Part shown: in pieces, positions 1-7,717 of the stretch
Numbering within the stretch: position 1 is the stretch's first letter
Layout of the letters: the number at the start of each line of letters is the position of its first letter
DNA from: Embleya scabrispora
Lineage (GTDB): Bacteria; Actinomycetota; Actinomycetes; Streptomycetales; Streptomycetaceae
DNA length: 64,000 nucleotides
Reading direction: 5' to 3'
NCBI RefSeq assembly: GCF_002024165.1
Contig: NZ_MWQN01000003.1
Coordinates: forward strand, 682,001-746,000
The notes under the pieces: model-generated
Database searches by the model: none
What the model saw: the letters and a program-made list of their open reading frames with translations, nothing else
What the model was told of the DNA's origin: nothing
Position numbers and translations under genes: made by a program

Positions 1-165
1 TCGTCCAACCGCTCGAAGGGCGACCGGGACCCTGCCGAATGGCTGCCCCAGGCGTCCTTCCGCTGCACGTACGCCCGGGCCTGGGTCCAGGTCAAGCACG
101 ACTACGCGCTCACCGTCGACAGCAGCGAGAAGAGCGCGCTCGCCTCCATCCTCGGCGCCTGCTGA
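1..165 (+). CDS. HNH endonuclease family protein (DUF1524/GmrSD C-terminal type), 3' end only
   Basis: The window opens inside an open frame that ends at TGA 163-165. The 54 visible residues include NRSKGDRDPAEWLP, then a Cys-Tyr-Ala-Arg-x-Trp stretch, and end in a Cys (GAC). This tail matches the end of the secreted DUF1524/HNH family proteins common in streptomycetes, where the NRSKG-DxDPxEW block carries the Asn and trailing residues of the HNH fold and a Cys pair closes the C-terminus. The catalytic His lies upstream of the window, so activity cannot be judged. No terminator is obvious before the ABC genes. Confidence 0.8.
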   Translation, partial: SSNRSKGDRDPAEWLPQASFRCTYARAWVQVKHDYALTVDSSEKSALASILGAC

Positions 166-286
166 TCTCACGGACCGCGAACCGGGCGCCCCGGCCGCCC
201 GTTCACCCGTTTCCCACACTGCGGATGCGGATTTCCTCGACAGAAGCGATCATGTAGACCGCCCGAGGAGAAAGCGGCACATATCC

Positions 287-1261
287 ATGATTGTTGCGGA
301 AGGCCTCACCAAGAGGTACGGCGCGAAGACGGCTGTCGACGACGTCAGCTTCGAGGTCCACCCCGGGCGGGTCACCGGGTTCCTCGGACCCAACGGCGCG
401 GGGAAGTCCACCACGATGCGGATGATCCTGGGCCTGGACCGACCCAGCGCCGGTCGGGTGACCGTGGACGGTCGGGCCTACCGCGACCTGAGCGCGCCGA
501 TGGTGGAGGTCGGCGCGCTCATCGACGCCAAGGCCCTGCACGGCGGCCGGACCGCCCGAGACCACCTGGTCGTACTGGCCAAGTCCAACGGCGTCCCGCT
601 CACCCGCGTCGACGAGGTCTTGGACGTCGTCGGTCTCACCTCGGTCGCCAAGAAGCGCTCCGGCGGCTTCTCGCTGGGCATGGGCCAGCGGCTGGGGATC
701 GCCGGGGCGCTGCTCGGCGATCCCCGGGTGCTCCTGTTCGACGAGCCGGTGAACGGGCTCGACCCCGAGGGGATCCTGTGGATCCGCAACCTGATGAAGC
801 GCCTCGCCGGCGAGGGCCGCACGGTCTTCGTCTCCTCACACCTGATGAGCGAGATGGCGCTGACCGCCGACCACCTCCTCGTCATCGGGCGCGGGCGGAT
901 CCTCGCCGACACGGGCGTGGCCCAGTTCATCGCGGAGAACTCGGTCAGCCACGTGAAAGTGCGCTCGCCGCAGGCGGATCGGCTGGCCGAACTCGCCGCG
1001 GAGGCGGGCTGGCAGGTGAACCGGGACCCGGCGGGGGCGCTGTTGATCCAGGAGGTGACCACCGATCAGGTCGGTGATCTCGCCGGGCACAACGGGGTGT
1101 TCCTGCACGAGTTGGCGAAGGTCGAGGCCTCGCTCGAAGAGGCGTTCATGCGGCTCACCGCCGACAGCGTCGAATACCACACCGGTGGTACACCCCCGAA
1201 GGTCGCCCCCGAGGCGGTCCCGGGATGGGGCCCGCCGACCGCCGCCGACCGGATCGGATGA
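287..1261 (+). CDS. ABC transporter ATP-binding protein (drug/antibiotic-export type)
   Basis: A 324-residue nucleotide-binding subunit. Walker A is GPNGAGKST at residues 34-42. The signature region reads FSLGMGQRL, the variant usual in this export subfamily in place of LSGGQ, and Walker B is VLLFDEPVNGLDPEG. A C-terminal accessory domain of about 100 residues follows, as in DrrA/BcrA-like ATPases. The stop lies 7 bp before the ATG of the permease gene, so the pair is an operon and should form one exporter. A GAGGAG about 20 bp upstream is rather far for the chosen ATG. The substrate cannot be read from sequence. Confidence 0.93.
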   Translation: MIVAEGLTKRYGAKTAVDDVSFEVHPGRVTGFLGPNGAGKSTTMRMILGLDRPSAGRVTVDGRAYRDLSAPMVEVGALIDAKALHGGRTARDHLVVLAKSNGVPLTRVDEVLDVVGLTSVAKKRSGGFSLGMGQRLGIAGALLGDPRVLLFDEPVNGLDPEGILWIRNLMKRLAGEGRTVFVSSHLMSEMALTADHLLVIGRGRILADTGVAQFIAENSVSHVKVRSPQADRLAELAAEAGWQVNRDPAGALLIQEVTTDQVGDLAGHNGVFLHELAKVEASLEEAFMRLTADSVEYHTGGTPPKVAPEAVPGWGPPTAADRIG

Positions 1262-1268
1262 GGCCACG

Positions 1269-2090
1269 ATGACGACGACCGCACCCGCCGCGCCCAGCGC
1301 GGTCGCGCCCGGCGCGCGACTGACCTTCGGCCGGATCCTGGATTCCGAGTGGGCCAAGATCAAGACCGTACGCTCGACCGTTTGGACCCTGCTCGCCCTG
1401 TTCGCGGTGAGCGTGCTGATCAGCTGGGGCATCGCCGCCCTGGCCGCGAGCGATGTGGCCAAGGACGTGGCCGAGGGCAAGAAGAACGACGCGCCCGATC
1501 TGCTCACCGTGGGCGTCGCGTTCGGCCAGATCGCCGCGCTGGTGCTCGGCGTGATGTCGATGACGGCCGAATACTCGACCGGCATGATCCGTACCAGCCT
1601 GACCGCGGTGCCGTGGCGTGCCTCGATGCTCACCGCCAAGGCCGTGGTACTGGCCCTGGTCCTGTTCGTGGTGGGCGCGATCACCGGGTTCTGCTGCTAC
1701 TTCCTGGCCAACCTGATGCTCGACGCCAAGGACGTCGGCGTCGACCTGGGCGAACCCGGCGTGATCCGGGCCCTGATCGGCACGGGCCTGTACCTGGCCG
1801 TCCTCGGCCTGTTCGGTATGGCCCTGGGCGTACTGCTGCGGCACACCGCCGGCGCCATCACCCTGGGCATCGCGCTGATCTTCGTGGTCGGCGGCGTGGT
1901 CGGCCTGATCCCCGGCAGGACCGGCGACTGGATCGCCAAGCTGATGCCCGCCAACGCCGGCGGCCAGGTCATGTCGGTCGAGGCCGCGGACAAGATGCTC
2001 CAACCCTGGCCGGGCTTCGCGGTCTTCGCGGCCGAAACCCTGATCCTCCTACTCCTCGGCGCCCTCCTCCTCGAGAAACGCGACGCGTGA
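1269..2090 (+). CDS. ABC transporter permease
   Basis: A 273-residue membrane protein with about six hydrophobic segments, starting with a short Ala/Pro/Thr-rich cytoplasmic tail and the GRILDSEWAKIKTVRST block typical of ABC-2 type permeases of actinobacteria. ATG 1269 was chosen because it lies 7 bp after the ATPase stop and gives the usual family N-terminus; a longer open frame upstream overlaps the ATPase gene and is not credible. Its last 42 bp overlap the 3' end of the converging Tat-protein gene. It should form the membrane half of an exporter with the preceding ATPase. Confidence 0.9.
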   Translation: MTTTAPAAPSAVAPGARLTFGRILDSEWAKIKTVRSTVWTLLALFAVSVLISWGIAALAASDVAKDVAEGKKNDAPDLLTVGVAFGQIAALVLGVMSMTAEYSTGMIRTSLTAVPWRASMLTAKAVVLALVLFVVGAITGFCCYFLANLMLDAKDVGVDLGEPGVIRALIGTGLYLAVLGLFGMALGVLLRHTAGAITLGIALIFVVGGVVGLIPGRTGDWIAKLMPANAGGQVMSVEAADKMLQPWPGFAVFAAETLILLLLGALLLEKRDA

Positions 2091-3176
2091 CCCACCGCAC
2101 CGACGCCGCCCCGGATCGGACCGGCCCGACCCGAGTTGATCCTGGATCTCTCGGGCGAGCAGGTCCTCGCGGCCCTTCAGCGCGTCCGCCGAGCGCCGGT
2201 CGTGCGGGAACACCAGTTCCGCCGCGACGTTGTCCTGCACGATCCGGGCCAGGTTGTCGAGGGCGACGAGGACCGGGTCGGTGGGCGGTTGGGCGGTCGC
2301 GATGTCGATCAGGTGCGAGTCGGCCGTCGCGGGGTCCATGAACCGTTTGACGATGATCGAGTTCTGGTTCGGGGCGGACGTGGTCCAGATCGACAGGACG
2401 ACCACGTACAGGCCGGGCCAACTCCCGGGGCCGACCTCGTCCCGCCACCGGTTCATCAGCGCGGTCACGCCGCCGATCTGCGCCCGGGCCGCGTACTCGA
2501 TGTTGGTGGCGATGGCTTCGCCCAGGCCGCCCGTGAAGTCCTCGAACGACCGCGTGTCGAAGGCGGCGCGGCCGGCCGATCGGGCGATGAACTCCAGTGC
2601 CGCGTCCAGGATGTGCCCGCTCGCCGCGTCGAGCCGGCCGGGCAGGCGCGCGTCGCCGAGGTGCCGTCGGGCGTCTGCCAGGGTGGCGCCGAAGGCCCGC
2701 AGCGGACCGATCCACTCGGTCGTACCGGGGCCCTCGAACGCCACCATGTCCACGTCGTGCCGGTCCAGGCGCGCGGTACCGGGCGGGTTCGGGATTCGCC
2801 GGCTCAGGTACGGCGCGAGGATCGAGAAGATGCCCAACGGCACATGGGCGATCGACTTGGCCAGTTCGAAGATGTCCGAGACGGGCCACAGGGACTCCCG
2901 TCGACCCTCGTGCACGAGGGTGAACAGGCCGCCTCGGGAGTCGTTCTCCACGACGACGACCGGCCCGAGGCGCGGGATCAACTCGGCCCGCAGCGTGTCG
3001 TAATGGCGCCGCGTGTCGCCGTCGATCGCGACGATCGTGTTGCGGGCCCGGAGTTCGGCGCCGGCCGGATCCGGCCCCGGGTCGCCCGCATCCGGGGCCG
3101 CGGTCCCGATACCGCCGAGGAACGTCGAGGCGCCGACGGCCGACACGGCTCCGAGGAAGTCCCTACGCGCGGTCAT
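2049..3176 (-). CDS. Tat-exported protein of unknown function
   Basis: A 375-residue protein. The N-terminus has the twin-arginine signal RRDFLGAVSAVGAS followed by an Ala/Gly-rich segment, so it is probably exported folded. The rest has balanced, globular composition with no repeats and few Cys. I do not recognise the family. A stretch around residues 205-300 (ending in motifs such as NQNSIIVKRF) looks like a compact helical domain. The gene converges on the ABC permease gene and the two 3' ends overlap by 42 bp, so either the real proteins overlap or the Arg-rich C-terminal tail is an extension past a lost stop. Confidence 0.7.
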   Translation of the reverse strand: MTARRDFLGAVSAVGASTFLGGIGTAAPDAGDPGPDPAGAELRARNTIVAIDGDTRRHYDTLRAELIPRLGPVVVVENDSRGGLFTLVHEGRRESLWPVSDIFELAKSIAHVPLGIFSILAPYLSRRIPNPPGTARLDRHDVDMVAFEGPGTTEWIGPLRAFGATLADARRHLGDARLPGRLDAASGHILDAALEFIARSAGRAAFDTRSFEDFTGGLGEAIATNIEYAARAQIGGVTALMNRWRDEVGPGSWPGLYVVVLSIWTTSAPNQNSIIVKRFMDPATADSHLIDIATAQPPTDPVLVALDNLARIVQDNVAAELVFPHDRRSADALKGREDLLAREIQDQLGSGRSDPGRRRCGGSRVAFLEEEGAEE

Positions 3177-3381
3177 GCCCCACCGCCCGCCTTTCCGCCG
3201 CTGCGCCCGGGCCCGGCGTGTTTGTCGAGTTCCAGCGTGAGGGCGCGGAACGGCGCGATGCCATCCCTCGTTCGACTGAACGCGCCGGGCCGCCCCGCTA
3301 CCGGGCCACGGCGCGGACCGGGAGCGGGGAAGGCGATGATCGTCGCAGGAATCGGATCGGGCGAACCATAAGGGGCGAGGC

Positions 3382-3882
3382 GTGGGCGAGAGCGACGGCG
3401 CCGGGATCGAATCGGCGCAGGATGCCGCGAACGACGAGTTGGTGCTCGCGTTCGGGCGGTTGCAGGGGGCGGCCGGGCGACTGGAGTACCTGCTCGGCGG
3501 CGCGATCGAGGAGGAGTTCGGGATCAGTCACCTGATGTACGAGGTGCTGCTGATCGTTGGCCGAGCGGGTGGCGCAGGCATGTCGATGCGCGCGATCGCG
3601 CAGGAGCGGGTCCTGACCACGGGCGGGATGACCCGCCTGGTGGACCGCATGGAGGCGGCCGGCCTGGTCGCGCGCACCGACGACCCCACGGACCGTCGCG
3701 GCAAGCTGGTACGGCTGACCGCGCACGGCCGGGACGTCGTGGTGCGGGCCAGTCGACTCCACGTACAAAACATCCGCCGCCACTTCCTGGAACCGCTGCC
3801 CGCGGAGGCCCGGGAACAGTTCATGGAGTGCCTGCGCATCCTGTCCCACGCGGCCCGTGACGCCCTCCCACGCCTGCGCTAG
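3382..3882 (+). CDS. MarR family transcriptional regulator
   Basis: A 166-residue winged-helix regulator. Residues 50-110 contain the MarR core: SMRAIAQERVLTTGGMTRLVDRM as recognition region, then the wing AGLVARTDDPTDRRGKLVRLTAHG. The GTG start at 3382 follows AGGGGCGAG. MarR proteins bind short palindromes and are released by small phenolic or oxidised ligands. A perfect inverted repeat lies 56 bp past its stop, in front of the DsbA-like gene, so that gene is its likely target. Autoregulation is not evident, since no matching palindrome was seen upstream of 3382. Confidence 0.93.
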   Translation: MGESDGAGIESAQDAANDELVLAFGRLQGAAGRLEYLLGGAIEEEFGISHLMYEVLLIVGRAGGAGMSMRAIAQERVLTTGGMTRLVDRMEAAGLVARTDDPTDRRGKLVRLTAHGRDVVVRASRLHVQNIRRHFLEPLPAEAREQFMECLRILSHAARDALPRLR

Positions 3883-3937
3883 CCCGAACCGACCGGGTTC
3901 ACCGGCTCGCCCGGCCGAGCGCACACCCGAAGGGAAT

Positions 3938-3955
3938 ATCTGACAGAACAGATAC
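3938..3955. promoter_or_regulatory. Candidate MarR operator
   Basis: Perfect inverted repeat TATCTG-N6-CAGATA between the MarR gene and the DsbA-like gene; another CAGATA half site follows just downstream. The size and position fit a MarR-type operator overlapping the promoter of the downstream gene. Binding by the adjacent regulator is inference. Confidence 0.6.
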
Positions 3956-4044
3956 TGTTGGAGCAGATACATCGCTTCGACCGGCACCTGCGCCCGGAGC
4001 GGTGCGTATGCCCGAGCCATTCCCTCCCACGAAAGCCCCTTCCC

Positions 4045-4689
4045 GTGAAACTCGTCTACGTCTTCGACGCATACTGCGGCTGGTCCTACGGCTTTGCCCC
4101 CACCCTCGCCGAGGTCACCGCGCGCCACCCCGAACTGCCCGTCGAGGTGGTGTCCGGGGGGCTGTTCACCGGGCCGCGCGCCGTGCCGATCCGCGAGTTC
4201 GGCTACGTCCAGGGGGCGAATGCCCGGATCAGTGAGCAGACCGGCGTCGTGTTCGGGCCGGCCTACGAACGGCTGATCGCGGACGGGTCGTTCGTGATGG
4301 ACTCCGCGGCGGCCGCACGCGGCATGGCGGCGCTTCGGCAGGCGGCGCCGGAGCGGGCGGCGGCACTGGCCGGCGAGGTGCAGGCCGCGTTCTATCGCGA
4401 CGGGCTGAGCCTGTCGGAGCCCGGTACGTTCCTCCGCGTCGCTGCCGCGGCCGGCCTCGACACGACGCGGATCGGAGCCGCGCTCGACGCACCGGCCTCC
4501 CGTCACGCGGCCGAGGCCGACTTCCGGTGGGCGGCCGAGTCGGGGGTGACGGCGTACCCGACCCTCCTGGTCCAAAACGGCGAGCGCGTCGCGGTCCTGG
4601 CCGTCGGCCGCGCCGATCCCGACTCGATCGACGCCGCGCTGGAACGGTTCGGAGCGGGCCGCCCCGGGACCACCACCGCCGGCCACTGA
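4045..4689 (+). CDS. DsbA-family thioredoxin-fold protein with CxxS active site
   Basis: A 214-residue protein starting at GTG 4045 (KLVYVFDAYCGWSYGF). It has the thioredoxin beta strand followed by the active-site turn and a helical insert of about 130 residues, then the cis-Pro loop TAYPTLLV near the C-terminus, as in DsbA/FrnE/HCCA-isomerase-like proteins. The usual CxxC is Cys-Gly-Trp-Ser here: the second Cys is missing. This leaves a monothiol enzyme that could do isomerase or glutathione/mycothiol-dependent chemistry rather than disulfide formation. No signal peptide, so cytoplasmic. The start was placed at 4045 because upstream in-frame sequence overlaps the candidate operator. Confidence 0.85.
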   Translation: MKLVYVFDAYCGWSYGFAPTLAEVTARHPELPVEVVSGGLFTGPRAVPIREFGYVQGANARISEQTGVVFGPAYERLIADGSFVMDSAAAARGMAALRQAAPERAAALAGEVQAAFYRDGLSLSEPGTFLRVAAAAGLDTTRIGAALDAPASRHAAEADFRWAAESGVTAYPTLLVQNGERVAVLAVGRADPDSIDAALERFGAGRPGTTTAGH

Positions 4690-4730
4690 GGCGCGCCCCC
4701 GGACACCGCCCGACTCCCCTCTCGACACAG

Positions 4731-4768
4731 GATTGGTTATGCGCATAATCTTATGCGCATAACCAATC
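4731..4768. promoter_or_regulatory. Double palindromic operator in front of the F420-type nitroreductase gene
   Basis: A perfect 18-bp inverted repeat (GATTGGTTATGCGCATAA and its complement) with a 2-bp spacer. Each arm itself contains the palindrome TTATGCGCATAA, so the site is also two direct copies of a 12-bp palindrome 14 bp apart. This is the pattern expected for two regulator dimers bound side by side on one face region of the DNA, or for a cruciform. It sits 38 bp before the next start codon. The regulator is unknown; the nearest candidate is the MarR protein about 0.9 kb upstream. Confidence 0.75.
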
Positions 4769-4806
4769 TGCCGTCAGGCACAGGCACGGCCCGTCGAGGA
4801 GAGCCC

Positions 4807-5301
4807 ATGACCACCGACATCGATCAGAGCGCGATACCCACCGGGGACTACGAGCCGAGCGCGTCGCCGTGGGTCCGCGAGCACGTCGAGCAGATCATGC
4901 GCACCGGGACCACCGAGGGCATCACGATCAAGGGCCTGCCCACCGTGCTGCTCACCTATCGGGGCGCCAGGTCCGGCAAGATCCGCAAGACACCGGTGAT
5001 GCGCGTCGAGTACGGGGGGCAGTACGCGGCCGTCGCATCCAAGGGCGGCGAGCCGACCAACCCGCAGTGGTACGCCTCCCTCGTCGCCGAACCCGTCGTC
5101 GGTCTCCAGGACGGCACGACCGTCGGCGGATATCGGGCGCGCGAGGTGTTCGACGACGAGAAGGCCGTGTGGTGGCGCCGAGCCGTGGACGCGTACCCGG
5201 ACTTCGCCGACTACCAACTCCGGACCGACCGCCTCATCCCGGTCTTCGTCCTCGAACCCGTCGACGCGAACACACCGGCGCGGCACGCGGTCGAGGACTG
5301 A
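4807..5301 (+). CDS. Nitroreductase family deazaflavin (F420)-dependent oxidoreductase
   Basis: A 164-residue protein of the Ddn/FDOR-A type: it carries TVLLTYRGARSGKIRKTPVMRVEY, followed by YAAVASKGGEPTNPQWYASLVAEP and the ending RLIPVFVLEPV, all hallmarks of F420H2-dependent quinone/nitro reductases. ATG 4807 is preferred over an ATG at 4753 because GAGGAGAG precedes it and the earlier start lies inside the operator. Family members reduce quinones or nitroaromatics with F420H2 and protect against redox stress. The palindromic site upstream implies tight control by a ligand-sensing repressor. Confidence 0.92.
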   Translation: MTTDIDQSAIPTGDYEPSASPWVREHVEQIMRTGTTEGITIKGLPTVLLTYRGARSGKIRKTPVMRVEYGGQYAAVASKGGEPTNPQWYASLVAEPVVGLQDGTTVGGYRAREVFDDEKAVWWRRAVDAYPDFADYQLRTDRLIPVFVLEPVDANTPARHAVED

Positions 5302-5510
5302 GCCGACCCGCACTCCCGCAGGGGCGCCGCCGTGGCCGGCGCCGACCGCGGTCATCTCGACGAAACCCCCGCCGGCGCGGGCGAGTCGGCCTACCCTGAT
5401 CGGGGAGGGTCGTACGCGGTGGTGCGCGGCGACCGTGGGGGGAGCGCGTCGGCATCCGCGTCCACCGGGCGCCGGTCACCGGACGCGGGAAGACGGTGGG
5501 GGTATTCGGC

Positions 5511-6404
5511 ATGTCCTTCGGTGTGTCCTCCAATCGAGCGTCGGGCGTGCGCGCGCTCGGCCGGACGGTGTGTGCGGCGACCGTGGCGGGATCGCTGGTC
5601 GCCTGTGGAGTGGTGGTCAAGCAGGGTCTTCCGGCGCTGACCGTCGAGGTGGCCCGGCTGATGATGAGCCAAGGCGGCGACATCTCGGTCGAGCAGGCCG
5701 CCAAGCTCACGGTGACCGTACTGGGACCGATCGCCCTGGAAGCACTGCTCGCCGCGAGCGCGGCCGGCACCGACCCCGGCGCCGGCCCGTCCGGCGGCAT
5801 CGTCCCCGTCGCGCATCGCGTCGCCTCCGATGCGACGCGACCCGTGGACAACGACTGGACGATCGTGGTGCGCCGCAAGGTCGACGGCACGGTGCGGAAC
5901 ACCGGATACCGAGTCGCCTACGCGGGCAAGGTGTACGTGCTCACCAACGGCCGTACCGCGCAGTCGTTCGAGCCCAGTCGGAAGCTGATCACGATCGACG
6001 CCACCTCGGACACCGCGACCGCCGTCGCCGTCGTGGACAGCCTGGAGCAACCGGTGCGCAGTTCGGGGAAGTTCCGGCTCCTGGTGGCGGGCAAGTACAC
6101 CGACTACGACTTCGACTCCGACAAGCGCTCCGCCTCGCACGCCGGCACCGACCTGCACGCCGGCCTCGGCGGCCCCTCGGCCGCACACGGCGCGCGGTAC
6201 GCGAAGTTCTCCGGCGACAAGACGCCGTCCCTGCGGGACTGCGTCACGGAACCACCGGACGCCTGGGGCAGCGATTTCAACAAGCTCAACCCCTACGGCC
6301 ACTACTGCCTGCAAACCGCCGACGGCCACTTCGGCACCCTCGGACTCAGCAGCACCAGCGAATACTCCTACACGATGTGGCAAACGGCAGTCGCCACTAA
6401 GTGA
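5511..6404 (+). CDS. Putative lipoprotein of unknown function
   Basis: A 297-residue protein with a positively charged N-terminus, a short hydrophobic stretch and a lipobox-like LVAC-G about 30 residues in, so probably membrane-anchored on the outside. ATG 5511 was chosen because GGTGGGGGT precedes it. The body after residue 90 alternates charged strand-like segments (NDWTIVVRRKVDG, YRVAYAGKVYVLTNG) and ends in a region with two Cys that may form a disulfide. I do not recognise a family. It converges on the HAD phosphatase gene with only about 40 bp between stops. Confidence 0.72.
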   Translation: MSFGVSSNRASGVRALGRTVCAATVAGSLVACGVVVKQGLPALTVEVARLMMSQGGDISVEQAAKLTVTVLGPIALEALLAASAAGTDPGAGPSGGIVPVAHRVASDATRPVDNDWTIVVRRKVDGTVRNTGYRVAYAGKVYVLTNGRTAQSFEPSRKLITIDATSDTATAVAVVDSLEQPVRSSGKFRLLVAGKYTDYDFDSDKRSASHAGTDLHAGLGGPSAAHGARYAKFSGDKTPSLRDCVTEPPDAWGSDFNKLNPYGHYCLQTADGHFGTLGLSSTSEYSYTMWQTAVATK

Positions 6405-6446
6405 GGCGGCCGGGCACGATGATCGGGCTCGGCCGAGCCGAGGGAC

Positions 6447-6929
6447 TCAGGTGCGGCCGGCGCCGTTCTGAGCCTGTCGCAGCGCCTGCGAGGACGGCAT
6501 CCAGTCGGCGTGTACCACCCGGAAGCCCGCGGCCCGGTATGCCTCGCAGACCAGGGCGTCGTCGTCGACGACCATGGCGACGGTACGGCCGCGCGCGAGC
6601 TTCCGCAGCAGTTCGGGTTTGGCGACCCGTGCCGGGCGGCGGTCCCGCTCGGCACGCATCAGCAGGCGGCCGGCGGGCAGGCCGTGTCGATCCAACCAGT
6701 CGACGGTGTCGCGCCTGCAGCGCTCCGGACGGCCGGTCACGTACACCACCTCGTGCGTCTCCGCACTGGTCCGCGCGAGTTCGGCACCCTCGGCGAGCGG
6801 CGCGTCCTGCGCCGCGGCCGCGAAGAACGCGTCCCAGTCCCGGGGACGCGCCTCGACGAAGTGCAACCGGTGCCGGGTATCGGCCACCGTGCCATCCAGG
6901 TCGAACACCGCCAGCGGACGGGATATCAC
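6447..6929 (-). CDS. HAD superfamily phosphatase, polynucleotide-kinase-3'-phosphatase-like
   Basis: About 160 residues. HAD motif I is FDLDGTVADT directly at the N-terminus, with both Asp residues; motif II is VVYVTGRPE; the Lys of motif III lies in the KPELLRKL region; motif IV is MVVDDDALV. This compact layout matches the C-terminal phosphatase domain of T4 Pnkp-like proteins and acid-phosphatase-like HADs. GTG 6929 is preferred because GGAGG sits 5 bp upstream; an earlier open extension is Arg-rich and lacks a site. The gene is divergent from the peptide cluster to the right and shares its long upstream region. Confidence 0.87.
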   Translation of the reverse strand: MISRPLAVFDLDGTVADTRHRLHFVEARPRDWDAFFAAAAQDAPLAEGAELARTSAETHEVVYVTGRPERCRRDTVDWLDRHGLPAGRLLMRAERDRRPARVAKPELLRKLARGRTVAMVVDDDALVCEAYRAAGFRVVHADWMPSSQALRQAQNGAGRT

Positions 6930-7432
6930 AAACGCCTCCACGACAATCCGGACTCGGTCGCGCAGTCTACGCCGATGCCGCGGGGCTCCCGGGAGCCGCC
7001 TCGGAGCCGGCGTCGTCACCCCTCGCCGTCGGAGCACAGGGCCGCCGACTCGGGAGACATCCAGGCGGGCAGGCCGTCACCGGTCACCACCGACCCGGGC
7101 ACTCGGCTCCGCCGGCCCGCTTACCCCCGTGGCCGAAAGAGATCCGTTTATCCTCGCTCCTACTCGACCTCCGCACGTGATCGGAACCGCCGACGGATCT
7201 TTCGGGGACCCGCGCGCAAGATCGACACACAACCGCTTACATCTTTTGTGTGAGGAGTGTGTGAGCCTTTTTGATCTGTGATCCACATCACATTGACGCA
7301 CCTTTCGTATCAAGGCTTCACTTTCGAGGCGACGAGAATCGAAAGACGGATTCTCTAGCGGTGGATATCTCTCCACCGGTCCGGGTCGCGTAGGAAACCC
7401 GGCCGGTCCACAGTCACCTGGAGGTTGTCGTG
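6930..7432. promoter_or_regulatory. Long, relatively AT-rich leader region upstream of the peptide precursor
   Basis: About 500 bp without a credible gene. From about 7130 the base composition drops well below the surroundings (runs such as TTTTTGATCTGTGATCC). It holds small hairpins: CGGTGGA-N6-TCCACCG at 7359-7378 and CCGGGT-N10-ACCCGG at 7381-7402, followed by the ribosome-binding site CTGGAGG at 7418-7424. The promoter of the peptide cluster should be here, and the hairpins may shape its 5' untranslated region. No regulator-type long palindrome was seen. Confidence 0.5.
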
Positions 7433-7516
7433 GTGAAGATCGTCAACTCTTTCTCCAAGAGGTTCAGGGTCGAGAAGAGCCTCAAATCCGCCACCTGGTA
7501 CATCTGGTACAGCTGA
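7433..7516 (+). CDS. Atropopeptide (tryptorubin-type) RiPP precursor peptide
   Basis: A 27-residue peptide: a basic leader beginning MKIVNSFSKRFRVEKSLK and the C-terminal sequence SATWYIWYS. Tryptorubin A is the hexapeptide AWYIWY, carved from the C-terminus of a ribosomal precursor and cross-linked by one P450. The pentapeptide WYIWY is identical here and a P450 gene follows. Two differences stand out: Thr replaces the Ala before Trp, and a Ser follows the last Tyr. The KSLK just before the core recalls, from memory, a leader motif of this family. GTG 7433 is chosen with GGAGG 8 bp upstream; an overlapping GTG at 7430 would add one residue. Codon use is less GC-biased than in neighbours. Confidence 0.88.
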   Translation: MKIVNSFSKRFRVEKSLKSATWYIWYS

Positions 7517-7717
7517 TCGTTTCGATCGGCTCCGCCTGAGATTCGGTTGATCCGCCGACCGATGCGGTTCGGGCTCGCTCCCGCCGCATAATCGTTACCT
7601 CTGCGGTAGCGCCGCCTCGACCCGACCGAGCGTCGGATCGCCGCCCGGGCTCGCGTCCGGTGGAGCCGCGTCCCGGCTCCGCCGGGCGGGAGACTCTACG
7701 CCCAGTGGAGAGCACCG

